NCBI GenBank assembly: GCA_003537575.1
Contig: DPRS01000014.1
Coordinates: 4,074 to 25,712, forward strand
Source: Oxalobacteraceae bacterium
Lineage (GTDB): Bacteria; Pseudomonadota; Gammaproteobacteria; Burkholderiales; Burkholderiaceae_D
Reading direction: 5' to 3'
DNA: 21,639 bases
A model generated the notes under the pieces. The model worked only from the letters and a program-made list of their open reading frames with translations, made no database searches and had not been told where the DNA came from. A program made the translations under genes and the position numbers. Positions 1 to 6,822 of the stretch are shown here, in pieces (within the stretch, counting starts at the first letter, position 1; each line of letters opens with the position of its first letter).

Positions 1-143
1 CGCTCCAGGTCCATCGAATCGAGCACCTGGGCTTCCATTTCGCGGTCCGACAAGCCGCCGCAGAGCTGGATGATACGGTCAGCCAGCGTCGACTTGCCAT
101 GGTCGATATGGGCAATGATGGAAAAGTTGCGGATATTGTTCAT
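1..143 (-). CDS. lepA: Elongation factor 4 (LepA), N-terminal fragment
   Basis: The first 47 or so codons are present; the rest runs off the left edge. The reading begins MNNIRNFSIIAHIDHGKSTL, which is the highly conserved LepA start with the GTP-binding P-loop (AHIDHGKS, roughly residues 10-17). It continues into LADRIIQLCGGLSDREMEAQ and then VLDSMDLER, the run into switch I. LepA is a ribosome-associated translational GTPase thought to remobilise stalled or mistranslocated ribosomes. The ATG at 141-143 is the conserved family start. The gene follows grx on the same strand, the usual betaproteobacterial order downstream of the mucABD genes. Its leader of more than 100 nt carries a terminator-like hairpin, annotated separately. 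Confidence 0.95.
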   Translation of the reverse strand, partial: MNNIRNFSIIAHIDHGKSTLADRIIQLCGGLSDREMEAQVLDSMDLE

Positions 144-196
144 AATCAGTCGAGGACAAGGCACTGCTGCGCTTCGCCATGTCCCGCAATGTCTAT

Positions 197-239
197 AAAG
201 AAAAAGCGCTCATGACAGGGGAATTCCCCGGGCGAGCGC
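197..239 (-). terminator. Terminator-like hairpin in the grx-lepA gap
   Basis: Read on the minus strand, GCGCTC (239-234) pairs with GAGCGC (211-206). The loop encloses the short palindrome GGGGAATTCCCC, and the stem is followed at once by TTTTTCTTT (205-197). This is the shape of an intrinsic terminator. It could end grx transcription, in which case lepA needs a promoter within the last 50 nt. It could instead lie inside the lepA leader and act as an attenuator if the -10-like site at 274-279 is used. The sequence alone does not decide between these. Confidence 0.45.
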
Positions 240-273
240 CTTGTGAGATTTTCCACATTCGGAATATGGCGCC

Positions 274-279
274 ATTCTA
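274..279 (-). promoter_or_regulatory. Possible -10 element for lepA (TAGAAT)
   Basis: The minus strand reads GGTAGAATGG here, a common sigma70 -10 form in this lineage. No good -35 hexamer is seen 16-18 nt upstream, so this is weak. If used, transcription would begin near 267, giving lepA a leader of about 125 nt that includes the 197-239 hairpin. Confidence 0.3.
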
Positions 280-314
280 CCGGATTTCAGAGTGAAAAAC
301 CGGAAAAACTGGCT

Positions 315-584
315 TCAGGCCGCAGCAAGCCCGGTGTTGCGCAGCCAGGCGCGCACCCCATCATGATCGAGGAAATAATGGCACAGACGACTCTCCTCGC
401 CCTTTCGCCGGCCAACCAGGACCGGCACCAGTTCATCGTAAAGCTCAACCAGGGCGGGATCGGCATCGACGTCTTCGACGCGCACCGTAAAGGCGAACTC
501 GCCTTGCAGCGCTTGCAGCGCCGCCAGCATGTCGTCACAGAGATGACAATATGTGCGGGAATACAGGATAAATTCAACCGGCAT
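315..584 (-). CDS. Glutaredoxin-like (DUF836 family) thiol protein
   Basis: This 89-residue protein begins MPVEFILYSRTYCHLCDDML. A beta strand leads directly into a CxxC redox motif, C13-H-L-C16, as in glutaredoxin and thioredoxin folds. It then has VRVEDVDADPALVELYDELV followed by P-V-L, the conserved cis-proline region of the fold, and ends in a short helix. The length fits the small DUF836/glutaredoxin-like family often found between mucD and lepA in betaproteobacteria. It is probably a cytoplasmic thiol-disulfide protein, but its substrate is unknown. It has no signal peptide. An intrinsic terminator lies between it and mucD, so it either relies on read-through or has its own promoter in a very small space. 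Confidence 0.85.
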   Translation of the reverse strand: MPVEFILYSRTYCHLCDDMLAALQALQGEFAFTVRVEDVDADPALVELYDELVPVLVGRRKGEESRLCHYFLDHDGVRAWLRNTGLAAA

Positions 585-603
585 GACAGACCTGTCAGTA
601 TTT

Positions 604-634
604 CCAAAATAAAAGGCTGCAAGCCTTGCAGCCT
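604..634 (-). terminator. Intrinsic terminator after mucD
   Basis: On the minus strand AGGCTGCA (634-627), loop AGGCT, then TGCAGCCT (621-614) is followed by TTTTATTTT. Because the loop continues the symmetry, the whole element is a 10-bp inverted repeat about one base. It lies 41 nt past the mucD stop and is the natural 3' end of the rpoE-mucA-mucB-mucD transcript. Confidence 0.85.
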
Positions 635-674
635 GCAGCCTTGCGTCGGCCAGCCAATCGGCTGACGGCGCAGC

Positions 675-2153
675 TTACTGCACAGTCGGCCGGATCGGCA
701 CGAACTGCGAGGAATCGCCGCGGCGCACCAGCAGCACCGCCATTTTCTTCGGATCCAGCTTGGCGACCAGGCTGTTGAACTGGGCGGCATCCTTGATGTC
801 GGTATTATTCAGGCGCAAGATCACATCACCAGGACGCAAGCCGGCACGCCCGCTGGCGCCCTCCGCCGTATCCACCAGCACGCCGGATTCGAGGTTCAGT
901 TCACGTTTTTGCGCGTCCGACAGATTCACCACCGACAGGCCCAGCGCATTCGGAGCGCGCTCCGGCTTCGACTTGTCATTCTCCTTCTTGGCCGTCTTTT
1001 CGGGCTCCATCTCAGCGATGGTCAGCTGCAGGTCGCGGGTGGCGCCCTTGCGCCAGACCGTGATGGTGGCGCGCGAGCCCGGCTTGGTATTACCCACCAG
1101 GCGCGGCAAATCGCTGGAACGCTCGATGGCGACGCCGTTGTACTTGAGGATGATATCCCCGGTTTCCACGCCACCCTTCTCGGCCGGAGAGCCAGGCTCG
1201 ACCCGCTGCACCTGGGCGCCCTGGGCGCGCGCCAGGCCGAGCGACTCGGCGACATCCTTGGTCACTTCGCCAATCTGTACACCAATGCGTCCGCGCGTGA
1301 CCTTGCCGCTGGCCTTCAACTGTTCAGCAACGCGCATTGCCTCATCGATCGGCACGGCGAAGGAAATCCCCATGTAGCCGCCGGAACGACTGTAAATCTG
1401 CGAATTGATGCCGACCACCTCGCCGCGCATGTTGATCAGCGGGCCGCCGGAATTGCCGGGATTAACTGCTACGTCGGTCTGGATCAGCTGCAGGTAATCG
1501 CCAGTGTCGCGCGCCTTCGATGAAACGATGCCCGCCGTCACGGTGTTATCCAGGCCGAAGGGAGAACCGATGGCGACCACCCATTCGCCGGCACGCAGCC
1601 TGGCAGAATCGCCGATGGGCAGGCGCGGCAGGCTGGCGCCTTCGATCTTCACCAGCGCGACATCGGTGCGCTTGTCGGCGCCGATCACCTTGGCCTTGTA
1701 TTCACGCTTGTCGTTCAGAGTCACGTACACATCATCGGCGCCCTCGATCACGTGGGCATTCGTCATGATGTAACCGTCGGCGGAAATAATGAAGCCCGAG
1801 CCAACGCCGCGCGGCACCTCTTCTTCCTGCTGCTGCGGCTTGCCGTTGCCCCGCGGCGCACGCTCGGGCTGGCGCGGCATCGGGATGCCGAAAAAGCGCC
1901 GGAAGAATTCCTGCATTTCCTCGTCTTCGGAACTTAGGCCGCCATTCGGGTTCGAGCGCATTTTCGCCGTCGTGCGAATATTGACCACCGCCGGCCCGGC
2001 TTTCTCGACCATATCGGTGAAGTCCGGCAAGCCGGCGACGGACGGTGCCGCCACGGCAGGCAGCGCGGCACCCATGCCGCCCGCAAACAAAATGCTGGTA
2101 ACGCCAAAAACTAGCGCAGAAAGAAATTTACGAGCAGGAATTCCTGTATTCAT
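675..2153 (-). CDS. mucD: Periplasmic serine endoprotease, HtrA/DegP family (MucD)
   Basis: This 492-residue protein degrades and refolds damaged periplasmic proteins and acts in envelope-stress control. The N terminus (MNTGIPARKFLSALVFGVTS, then a hydrophobic stretch to LPAVAAP) is a signal peptide with likely cleavage near residue 36. The trypsin-like domain carries the catalytic triad: His134 (TNAHV), Asp164 (KRTDVALVKI) and Ser235 (NPGNSGGP). Two PDZ domains follow, at about 288-385 and 400-490. A Q-linker rich in Arg, Pro and Gln (about 90-115) corresponds to the LA loop. The ATG at 2153 was chosen over an in-frame codon at 2198 because the longer form would start inside mucB and put charged residues before the signal peptide. 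AAGGA precedes the chosen ATG, 7 nt after the mucB stop. Placement after rpoE, mucA and mucB supports mucD over degP or degQ. Confidence 0.95.
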   Translation of the reverse strand: MNTGIPARKFLSALVFGVTSILFAGGMGAALPAVAAPSVAGLPDFTDMVEKAGPAVVNIRTTAKMRSNPNGGLSSEDEEMQEFFRRFFGIPMPRQPERAPRGNGKPQQQEEEVPRGVGSGFIISADGYIMTNAHVIEGADDVYVTLNDKREYKAKVIGADKRTDVALVKIEGASLPRLPIGDSARLRAGEWVVAIGSPFGLDNTVTAGIVSSKARDTGDYLQLIQTDVAVNPGNSGGPLINMRGEVVGINSQIYSRSGGYMGISFAVPIDEAMRVAEQLKASGKVTRGRIGVQIGEVTKDVAESLGLARAQGAQVQRVEPGSPAEKGGVETGDIILKYNGVAIERSSDLPRLVGNTKPGSRATITVWRKGATRDLQLTIAEMEPEKTAKKENDKSKPERAPNALGLSVVNLSDAQKRELNLESGVLVDTAEGASGRAGLRPGDVILRLNNTDIKDAAQFNSLVAKLDPKKMAVLLVRRGDSSQFVPIRPTVQ

Positions 2154-2160
2154 AGAGTCC

Positions 2161-3186
2161 TTATCTTCTATTCGTCTTGAATTCAATCGAATTGGCAACC
2201 TGCCTGATTGCGACAGCAGGTACTTCTCCGACTATGGTAAGCCAAAAATCTCCGTGACGCTTGCCGGCAATATTCATGGCCCCCTGCTGCATATAGCCTT
2301 CAGTGCGGTTGCCGCCTCCCGGCTCGATAAAAATCGAGATTGCGGCGAGGCCATCCGAATACACCATTTGCGCCATTTCGCGCGACTGCTGGACAGGGTT
2401 GCCGACTTGCGAAGTATTTGTGCCGTTCGTCACCAGGCGCTTGACTTCGCGTATTTTCCGAAATCCCGGCGGCATGGCCGTGATGCTCCATCCCGACAGG
2501 TTGACCGGCTTCATGGCCGCCCGTTCGATATGCCACCCCTGCGTAGTGAGGACACTGCTGCGCGTACGGCTGCGGTTAATCTTGCCAATCTCGATCTGGG
2601 TAAAGGCAATCTGCTCGACCACTTCGCCCTTTTCGTTCAGCGTCTGGGCGCGCAGCAGCAAACCGGTTTTTTTCTCCGACCATAATCTATAGCCATAACG
2701 CAAATTATCAAGAGGCTCCAGCAGGATGGCCTGGGCTTGATATCCGGCGACTCGTCCGCTGCCATCCTTGCTCAAACGGTAGTAATCCCCCAGCCTGGCT
2801 GGATTTGCATTGGGCAAGGCGGGAAATACTTCCTGCTTTACCCGCTTTTCTACCAGCACGGTTTTACTATCCGGCACGTAGCAAATGATTTCATCGTTGG
2901 TGCGAATGTATTCGCGCGGCTTGCCATCAAGAACTTCCAACTTTTCATATTGATTTTTTCCGCTTCTCACGTGGGTGATCCGGGAAGTCTGGAATTGCCC
3001 GCCCTGCTGATAAACGAAAGTGCCGGAATAGCTGAGCCTGACGGCAGCGGCCTGGATTTTTTTCAGCCAGGCTTGTGCCTCGCGCTTGTCCGCCGCGGCG
3101 TCAGCGCCTTGTGCCTGCACTGAAAATGCGAAGAGAGAGAAAAGTACGAAAGCAAAAAATCTTGATAAACCCGGGGTTTGCCGCAT
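2161..3186 (-). CDS. mucB: Sigma-E regulatory protein MucB/RseB
   Basis: This 341-residue periplasmic protein binds the periplasmic part of the anti-sigma factor MucA and protects it from proteolysis; in the E. coli homolog it also senses lipoprotein or LPS signals. It begins MRQTPGLSRFFAFVLFSLFA and has a cleavable signal peptide ending near residue 26 (VQAQGADA). The N-terminal lipoprotein-like domain shows the family pattern: AWLKKIQAAAVRLSYSGTFV, then a YQQGG turn, SRITHVRSG and LEVLDGKPREYIR. The C-terminal RseB domain ends ANSIEFKTNRR. The length fits the usual 320-345 aa. It starts 5 nt after the mucA stop with no strong Shine-Dalgarno, which suggests translational coupling to mucA. 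Confidence 0.93.
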   Translation of the reverse strand: MRQTPGLSRFFAFVLFSLFAFSVQAQGADAAADKREAQAWLKKIQAAAVRLSYSGTFVYQQGGQFQTSRITHVRSGKNQYEKLEVLDGKPREYIRTNDEIICYVPDSKTVLVEKRVKQEVFPALPNANPARLGDYYRLSKDGSGRVAGYQAQAILLEPLDNLRYGYRLWSEKKTGLLLRAQTLNEKGEVVEQIAFTQIEIGKINRSRTRSSVLTTQGWHIERAAMKPVNLSGWSITAMPPGFRKIREVKRLVTNGTNTSQVGNPVQQSREMAQMVYSDGLAAISIFIEPGGGNRTEGYMQQGAMNIAGKRHGDFWLTIVGEVPAVAIRQVANSIEFKTNRR

Positions 3187-3191
3187 ACAGA

Positions 3192-3866
3192 TTATTTACC
3201 CGTGTCGCTTGCGAAAGTCGCTGAACGCGCATATTGCGCGGAACTGTAAACCGATGGAGAAAAGCGCTGATGCGCCATCAGGTATTCGTCGATGCGCGGA
3301 TCGCGCAGCACTTCACCCTGCTGCGCCGCAACCACTTCGCTTTCGGCGCTGGCCGCCGTGCCGATCACTGCAGGCATGGCGACAACGTCAGCCGCCGGTA
3401 CTGGCCTGGAAGCCACCAGGGAGACAGCCGGTCCGTTATCGGCACCGACATCCTTTTTCGCCACCAGCATTTGCGGCGCGGTGACGAAGACAGCGGTCGC
3501 CACCGCGGCAGCGGCCATGCCCGGCATGGCAAAACGCCTGAAGCGCTCCACCAGAACAAAGCCGCCGCCGGCTGCCGCCACCGACGGTGCCACCTGGGGG
3601 ACAGCTTGAGGAGCAGCTTGCGGCGCCGGTGCGACAATCGCAGGCTCCGCCGCGAGGCGCGCCGCCATGCGCGCAGAAAAACCCTCGCTCAGTGAAACAG
3701 CCATGTCATCCGAGCGCAGCACCTCGCCGATCTGGTGATACAACTCCCAGTCGGCACGTGCCTCGGGGTCGCGCAAAGCGGCCAGCGCGACCTCGATCTG
3801 ACTGTCACTGAGTTCATCATCGGCCAGCGCCGAAATCTGTTCCTGGGTTTTTTCTTTCGTATTCAT
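3192..3866 (-). CDS. mucA: Anti-sigma-E factor MucA/RseA
   Basis: This 224-residue inner-membrane anti-sigma factor sequesters RpoE until it is cleaved by regulated proteolysis. The cytoplasmic N-terminal domain (residues 8-55, with ISALADDELSDSQIEVALAA and later DWELYHQIGEVLRSDD) matches RseA. A low-complexity Ala/Pro/Gln linker (about 72-98) precedes one transmembrane helix near residues 112-130 (FAMPGMAAAAVATAVFVTAP). The remainder would be periplasmic and contact MucB. The ATG at 3866 is preferred to the in-frame TTG at 3878 because a GGA lies at a suitable distance and MNTKEKTQEQ is a natural start. It follows rpoE by 49 nt. The periplasmic tail is poorly conserved in this family, so the call rests on the N-terminal domain, topology and position. 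Confidence 0.9.
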   Translation of the reverse strand: MNTKEKTQEQISALADDELSDSQIEVALAALRDPEARADWELYHQIGEVLRSDDMAVSLSEGFSARMAARLAAEPAIVAPAPQAAPQAVPQVAPSVAAAGGGFVLVERFRRFAMPGMAAAAVATAVFVTAPQMLVAKKDVGADNGPAVSLVASRPVPAADVVAMPAVIGTAASAESEVVAAQQGEVLRDPRIDEYLMAHQRFSPSVYSSAQYARSATFASDTGK

Positions 3867-3915
3867 AGCAGTCCGCAATGCGCGGCCTCACATACATGTT
3901 GTAAATATGATTTCC

Positions 3916-4521
3916 TTACCACCGCTTGTCAATGGCAGTTCCAAGCAGTGGCCGGAGTTTTTCCGCGATCGCTTCCCGTGCGCGAAAGATACGGCTACGC
4001 ACGGTACCGATCGGACAGCCCATCGCTTCGGCGATTTCATCGTAACTCAAGCCTTCAATTTCACGCAGCGTGATCGCCATGCGTAATTCTTCCGGCAAGG
4101 CATTCATCGCCACATTCACCGTTTCCGCGATCTGCTTGGTAGCCAGCATCGATTCGGGCGTATTGATGTCTCTTAGGTGCTCACCGTCATCAAAAGTTTC
4201 CGCCTCTTCAGCATCGGCATCCGTCGAGGTAGGTGCGCGCCGTCCCTGGGTGACCAGATAATTCTTTGCCGTGTTGATACCTATGCGGTACAACCACGTA
4301 TAAAAAGCCGAATCACCGCGAAATTGCGGCAAGGCGCGATAAGCCTTGATAAAGGCTTCCTGCACCACGTCTTCCGCTTCCGCCTGGTCACGCACGAGCC
4401 GCGACACCAGCCGCATCAGCTTTCTTTGGTATTTGACCACCAGCAGCTCGAACGCCCTTTTGTCACCACGCTGGACGCGCTCGACTAACACCTGGTCAAT
4501 ATCGCGTTCTGTCGTCAACAC
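3916..4521 (-). CDS. rpoE: RNA polymerase sigma factor RpoE (AlgU-like, ECF family)
   Basis: This 201-residue extracytoplasmic-function sigma factor directs the envelope-stress regulon. Region 2 is clear: VERVQRGDKRAFELLVVKYQ, then RLVRDQAEAEDVVQEAFIKA and FRGDSAFYTWLYRIGINTAK. Region 4 is the helix-turn-helix ALPEELRMAITLREIEGLSY, then DEIAEAMGCPIGTVRSRIFR and AREAI. The start is GTG at 4521-4519 with AAGGGA 5 nt upstream, and no ATG fits the conserved N terminus LTTERDIDQVLVERV. A sigma-E-like promoter sits 38-66 nt upstream, consistent with autoregulation. MucA, MucB and MucD follow on the same strand. Confidence 0.96.
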   Translation of the reverse strand: MLTTERDIDQVLVERVQRGDKRAFELLVVKYQRKLMRLVSRLVRDQAEAEDVVQEAFIKAYRALPQFRGDSAFYTWLYRIGINTAKNYLVTQGRRAPTSTDADAEEAETFDDGEHLRDINTPESMLATKQIAETVNVAMNALPEELRMAITLREIEGLSYDEIAEAMGCPIGTVRSRIFRAREAIAEKLRPLLGTAIDKRW

Positions 4522-4559
4522 CCAGTCCCTTGTCTTTCACAACATGCGCGAATTTACGT

Positions 4560-4587
4560 TATTGACTACTGGCAATTGCAGAAGTTC
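4560..4587 (-). promoter_or_regulatory. Sigma-E-type promoter upstream of rpoE
   Basis: On the minus strand GAACTT (4587-4582), a 16-nt spacer, then TCAATA (4565-4560) closely matches the ECF sigma-E/AlgU consensus (GAACTT, 16-17 nt, TCnnA). It lies just before rpoE, where autoregulated sigma-E promoters are known in E. coli and Pseudomonas. The transcript would start near 4553, about 32 nt before the GTG. It is probably an extra promoter on top of read-through from the fab operon. Confidence 0.6.
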
Positions 4588-4600
4588 AATCCTTTTCGCG

Positions 4601-4619
4601 ACGTTACAAAATTTAACGT
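4601..4619. repeat. Inverted repeat ACGTTA-N7-TAACGT
   Basis: Perfect 6-bp arms (4601-4606 and 4614-4619) flank an A/T-rich 7-nt centre. The right arm includes the ygfX stop codon. It lies just upstream of the rpoE sigma-E promoter and could be an operator half-site pair, although arms this short can arise by chance. Confidence 0.3.
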
Positions 4620-5125
4620 TTTGCCTGACCATTGTGCGCGGCTATCCAGCGGCATGCAACCGACAAGCAGCGAAAATCTTCCGCGCTCATGCAATCGCGC
4701 AGGATCAGCACATTCCTGGTCCTGCGATCATCAGCCTGTAGTCGCAACAACAGCAAATGTGGCCATATGGTCGAGTCCGGCAAAAGCTTGACCACAGTAG
4801 TCCCGGCCGGAGCTTGCCGCGGAGTCTCGTTCAGCCCTGTCTGTCCGCCTTGATTAGTGCATGCCTTATCTTCTGCCACCGTGATTTGTCCGTGCTCGGA
4901 AATATCAATACGCAGCGATTTTCCATGCCAAATTACCGTACGGCTTGCCCAAACCAGCACCGCGATCAATAACAGCGCCAGGGTGACGCGCCATGGAAAA
5001 GCCAAATTGATTGCGGGGGCAAACACCAGTGCCGCGGCAATGCCGATCACGCCCAGGCAAAGGCATCCCGCCAGCGCGGCAAACCGCCTGGAAGGCATTA
5101 CCACGGTGGAAACCGCGATGGTCAT
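4613..5125 (-). CDS. Small membrane protein, YgfX-like
   Basis: This 170-residue protein has two adjacent hydrophobic segments (about residues 15-37 and 46-61) followed by a soluble domain. The C-terminal pattern VVKLLPDSTIWPHLLLLRLQ, then NVLILRDCMSAEDFRCLSVA and CRWI, resembles the YgfX (DUF1434, formerly CptA toxin) family, in which a short tail follows two transmembrane helices. Enterobacterial YgfX was reported as an SdhE-linked membrane protein affecting cell shape. No sdhE-like gene is seen here, so the toxin-antitoxin label should not be carried over. It lies between fabF and rpoE. The start is uncertain: ATG 5125 has no good Shine-Dalgarno, and an in-frame ATG at 5098 would shorten it by 9 residues. 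Function unknown. Confidence 0.7.
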   Translation of the reverse strand: MTIAVSTVVMPSRRFAALAGCLCLGVIGIAAALVFAPAINLAFPWRVTLALLLIAVLVWASRTVIWHGKSLRIDISEHGQITVAEDKACTNQGGQTGLNETPRQAPAGTTVVKLLPDSTIWPHLLLLRLQADDRRTRNVLILRDCMSAEDFRCLSVACRWIAAHNGQAKR

Positions 5126-5143
5126 TGGGAAAGAAAAGGAAGG

Positions 5144-5177
5144 TCCCGCACCTCCCCAAAAGAGAGATGCGGGGAGG
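5144..5177 (-). repeat. Overlapping hairpins in the fabF-ygfX gap
   Basis: On the minus strand CCTCCCC (5177-5171) can pair with GGGGAGG (5157-5151) across a 13-nt loop. The overlapping segment CCCGCA (5173-5168) can instead pair with TGCGGG (5150-5145). The two pairings exclude each other. There is no T-run directly after either, so this is not a standard terminator. It may modulate read-through from fabF into ygfX and rpoE, or stabilise the fabF 3' end. Confidence 0.45.
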
Positions 5178-5182
5178 CAGGA

Positions 5183-6433
5183 TCAGGCCTTGCCAAACAC
5201 CAGGGAACCGTTAGTGCCGCCAAAGCCGAAAGAATTCTTGACGGCGATGTCGATCGGCATGGACCGTGCCGCATTGGCACAGTAATCCAGATCGCAGGCA
5301 GGGTCCTGGTTGAAGATATTGATGGTCGGCGGCGAAATCTGCTTGTGCAGCGCCAGTACCGTAAACACCGATTCGAGGCCGCCGGCGCCGCCCAGCAGAT
5401 GGCCGGTCATCGACTTGGTCGAATTCACCACCACCTTCTTGGCATGCTCGCCCAGCGCGCGCTTGATGGCGGTAGTTTCGGCGAGGTCGCCCAGCGGCGT
5501 CGAGGTGCCGTGCGCATTAACGTAATTGATCTGGTCGGCATTGATGCCGGCGTTTCGCATTGCCGAAATCATGCAGCGGCGCGCCCCGTCGCCGTCTTCC
5601 AGTGGCGCAGTCATGTGATAGGCGTCGGCGCTCATGCCGAAGCCCAGCAACTCGGCATAGATCTTGGCGCCGCGCGCCTTGGCATGCTCATATTCTTCCA
5701 GCACCATGACGCCGGCGCCCTCGCCCAGCACGAAGCCGTCGCGATCCTTGTCCCAGGGACGGGATGCGGTAGCCGGATCATCGTTACGCGAAGACAAGGC
5801 GCGGGCGGCGGCAAAGCCACCCAGGCCCAGCGGCGAAATGGTGGATTCGGCACCGCCGGCAATCATGACGTCGGCGTCGCCGTATTCGATCAGGCGGCCA
5901 GCTTCACCGATGCAATGCAGACCGGTGGTGCAGGCAGTCACGATCGCCAGGTTCGGCCCTTTCAATCCATATTTGATGGAAAGGTGACCCGAGATCATGT
6001 TGATGATCGAAGCAGGAACAAAGAAAGGAGAAATGCGGCGCGGGCCGCGCTTTTCCAGTTCGGCATGCGTTTCCTCGATCATCGGCAGACCACCGATGCC
6101 GGAACCGACGATGACGCCAATGCGTTCGGCATTGGTTTCAGTCACTTCCAGGCCGCTGTCGCGGAAAGCCTGGATGCCGGCCGCCATGCCGTAATGGATA
6201 AAGGTATCCATCGTGCGGGCTTCCTTGGTCGACAAATATTCGCCGACATTGAAGCCCTTCACCTCACCGGCGAATTGCGTGGAATAAGGCGTGGCGTCAA
6301 ACCGGGTGATGGTAGCGATGCCAGACTTACCTTCAATCAATGCATTCCATGCGTCGGTAACCGTGTTACCAACGGGTGAAATGCAACCCAAGCCGGTGAC
6401 GACGACCCGACGGCGTTGACGCGAGCTGCTCAA
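5183..6433 (-). CDS. fabF: 3-oxoacyl-ACP synthase II (FabF)
   Basis: This 416-residue beta-ketoacyl-ACP synthase II condenses malonyl-ACP with acyl-ACP during fatty-acid elongation in the cytoplasm. The thiolase-fold catalytic residues are all present: Cys168 (VTACTTG), His308 (NAHGTSTP), Lys340 (NSTKSMTGH) and His345. The glycine-rich C-terminal signature is KNSFGFGGTNGSLVFGK. The length matches the family (about 410-415). The start is TTG at 6433, with AAGGAG 6 nt upstream and the reading MSSSRQRRRVVVTGLGCISP; no nearby ATG would keep the conserved VVVTGLG strand. It is last in the fab gene series, 29 nt after acpP, and is followed by ygfX and rpoE. Confidence 0.97.
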   Translation of the reverse strand: MSSSRQRRRVVVTGLGCISPVGNTVTDAWNALIEGKSGIATITRFDATPYSTQFAGEVKGFNVGEYLSTKEARTMDTFIHYGMAAGIQAFRDSGLEVTETNAERIGVIVGSGIGGLPMIEETHAELEKRGPRRISPFFVPASIINMISGHLSIKYGLKGPNLAIVTACTTGLHCIGEAGRLIEYGDADVMIAGGAESTISPLGLGGFAAARALSSRNDDPATASRPWDKDRDGFVLGEGAGVMVLEEYEHAKARGAKIYAELLGFGMSADAYHMTAPLEDGDGARRCMISAMRNAGINADQINYVNAHGTSTPLGDLAETTAIKRALGEHAKKVVVNSTKSMTGHLLGGAGGLESVFTVLALHKQISPPTINIFNQDPACDLDYCANAARSMPIDIAVKNSFGFGGTNGSLVFGKA

Positions 6434-6462
6434 GCGTTTCTCCTTGCGATACGAATGACGGT

Positions 6463-6702
6463 TTAGGCCTTGACGTGGGCTTTGGCGTAATCGATCGCTT
6501 GTTGCACGGTAGTGATCTTCTCGGCTTGTTCGTCCGGGATTTCCATTTCGAATTCGTCTTCGAGCGCCATCACCAGTTCCACGGTGTCGAGCGAATCAGC
6601 GCCGAGGTCGTCGACGAACGAGGACTCGGTTTTGATGTCGGCTTCAGCGACGCCCAGTTGTTCAGCGACGATTTTCTTAACGCGTTGTTCGATATCGGAC
6701 AT
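6463..6702 (-). CDS. acpP: Acyl carrier protein
   Basis: This 79-residue acidic protein carries growing acyl chains on a phosphopantetheine arm. The attachment serine is Ser37 in the invariant DSL motif (DDLGADSLDT). The protein begins MSDIEQRVKKIVAEQLGVAE and ends AIDYAKAHVKA, almost identical to typical proteobacterial AcpP in length and sequence. The ATG at 6702 has GGAG 8 nt upstream. A longer in-frame extension to 6789 is rejected because it would run through the acpP promoter region and is not part of the family. The gene lies between fabG and fabF. Confidence 0.98.
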   Translation of the reverse strand: MSDIEQRVKKIVAEQLGVAEADIKTESSFVDDLGADSLDTVELVMALEDEFEMEIPDEQAEKITTVQQAIDYAKAHVKA

Positions 6703-6736
6703 GTTATGGCTCCAAGTGTTTACAGAAAGTGCGCGC

Positions 6737-6742
6737 ATTTTA
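6737..6742 (-). promoter_or_regulatory. Probable acpP promoter -10 (TAAAAT)
   Basis: The minus strand shows GATAAAATG 35-40 nt before the acpP ATG, in the 120-nt A/T-rich gap after fabG. The -35 region is T-rich but has no clear TTGACA. A dedicated acpP promoter within the fab cluster is well established in other bacteria, because AcpP is needed in great excess. The predicted leader is about 28 nt. Confidence 0.5.
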
Positions 6743-6775
6743 TCAGGTTTGCGCTTTGAAAAATCACTTTTAGTT

Positions 6776-6799
6776 ATTTTCTCGATCATTCAAGAAAAT
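6776..6799. repeat. A/T-rich inverted repeat between fabG and acpP
   Basis: The 7-bp arms ATTTTCT (6776-6782) and AGAAAAT (6793-6799) surround 10 nt. The element sits about 35 bp upstream of the acpP -10. It has no following U-tract, so it is a poor terminator and could be a protein-binding site. Confidence 0.3.
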
Positions 6800-6822
6800 C
6801 TGCTAAAAGCACCAAAAATTCA

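Noticed and set aside
2154..2198. Longer mucD start at 2198 overlapping mucB
   Set aside because: It would precede the signal peptide with 15 charged residues; the ATG at 2153 has a Shine-Dalgarno and sits just after the mucB stop.
4613..5125. YgfX-like protein as the toxin of a toxin-antitoxin pair
   Set aside because: No SdhE-like antitoxin gene adjoins it, and the toxin role is disputed even in E. coli.
6703..6789. Longer acpP start giving a 108-residue protein
   Set aside because: The extra residues translate the acpP promoter region, and AcpP is 77-80 residues throughout proteobacteria.
6776..6799. Terminator after fabG
   Set aside because: The stem is A/T-rich with a 10-nt loop and is not followed by a T-run on the minus strand.
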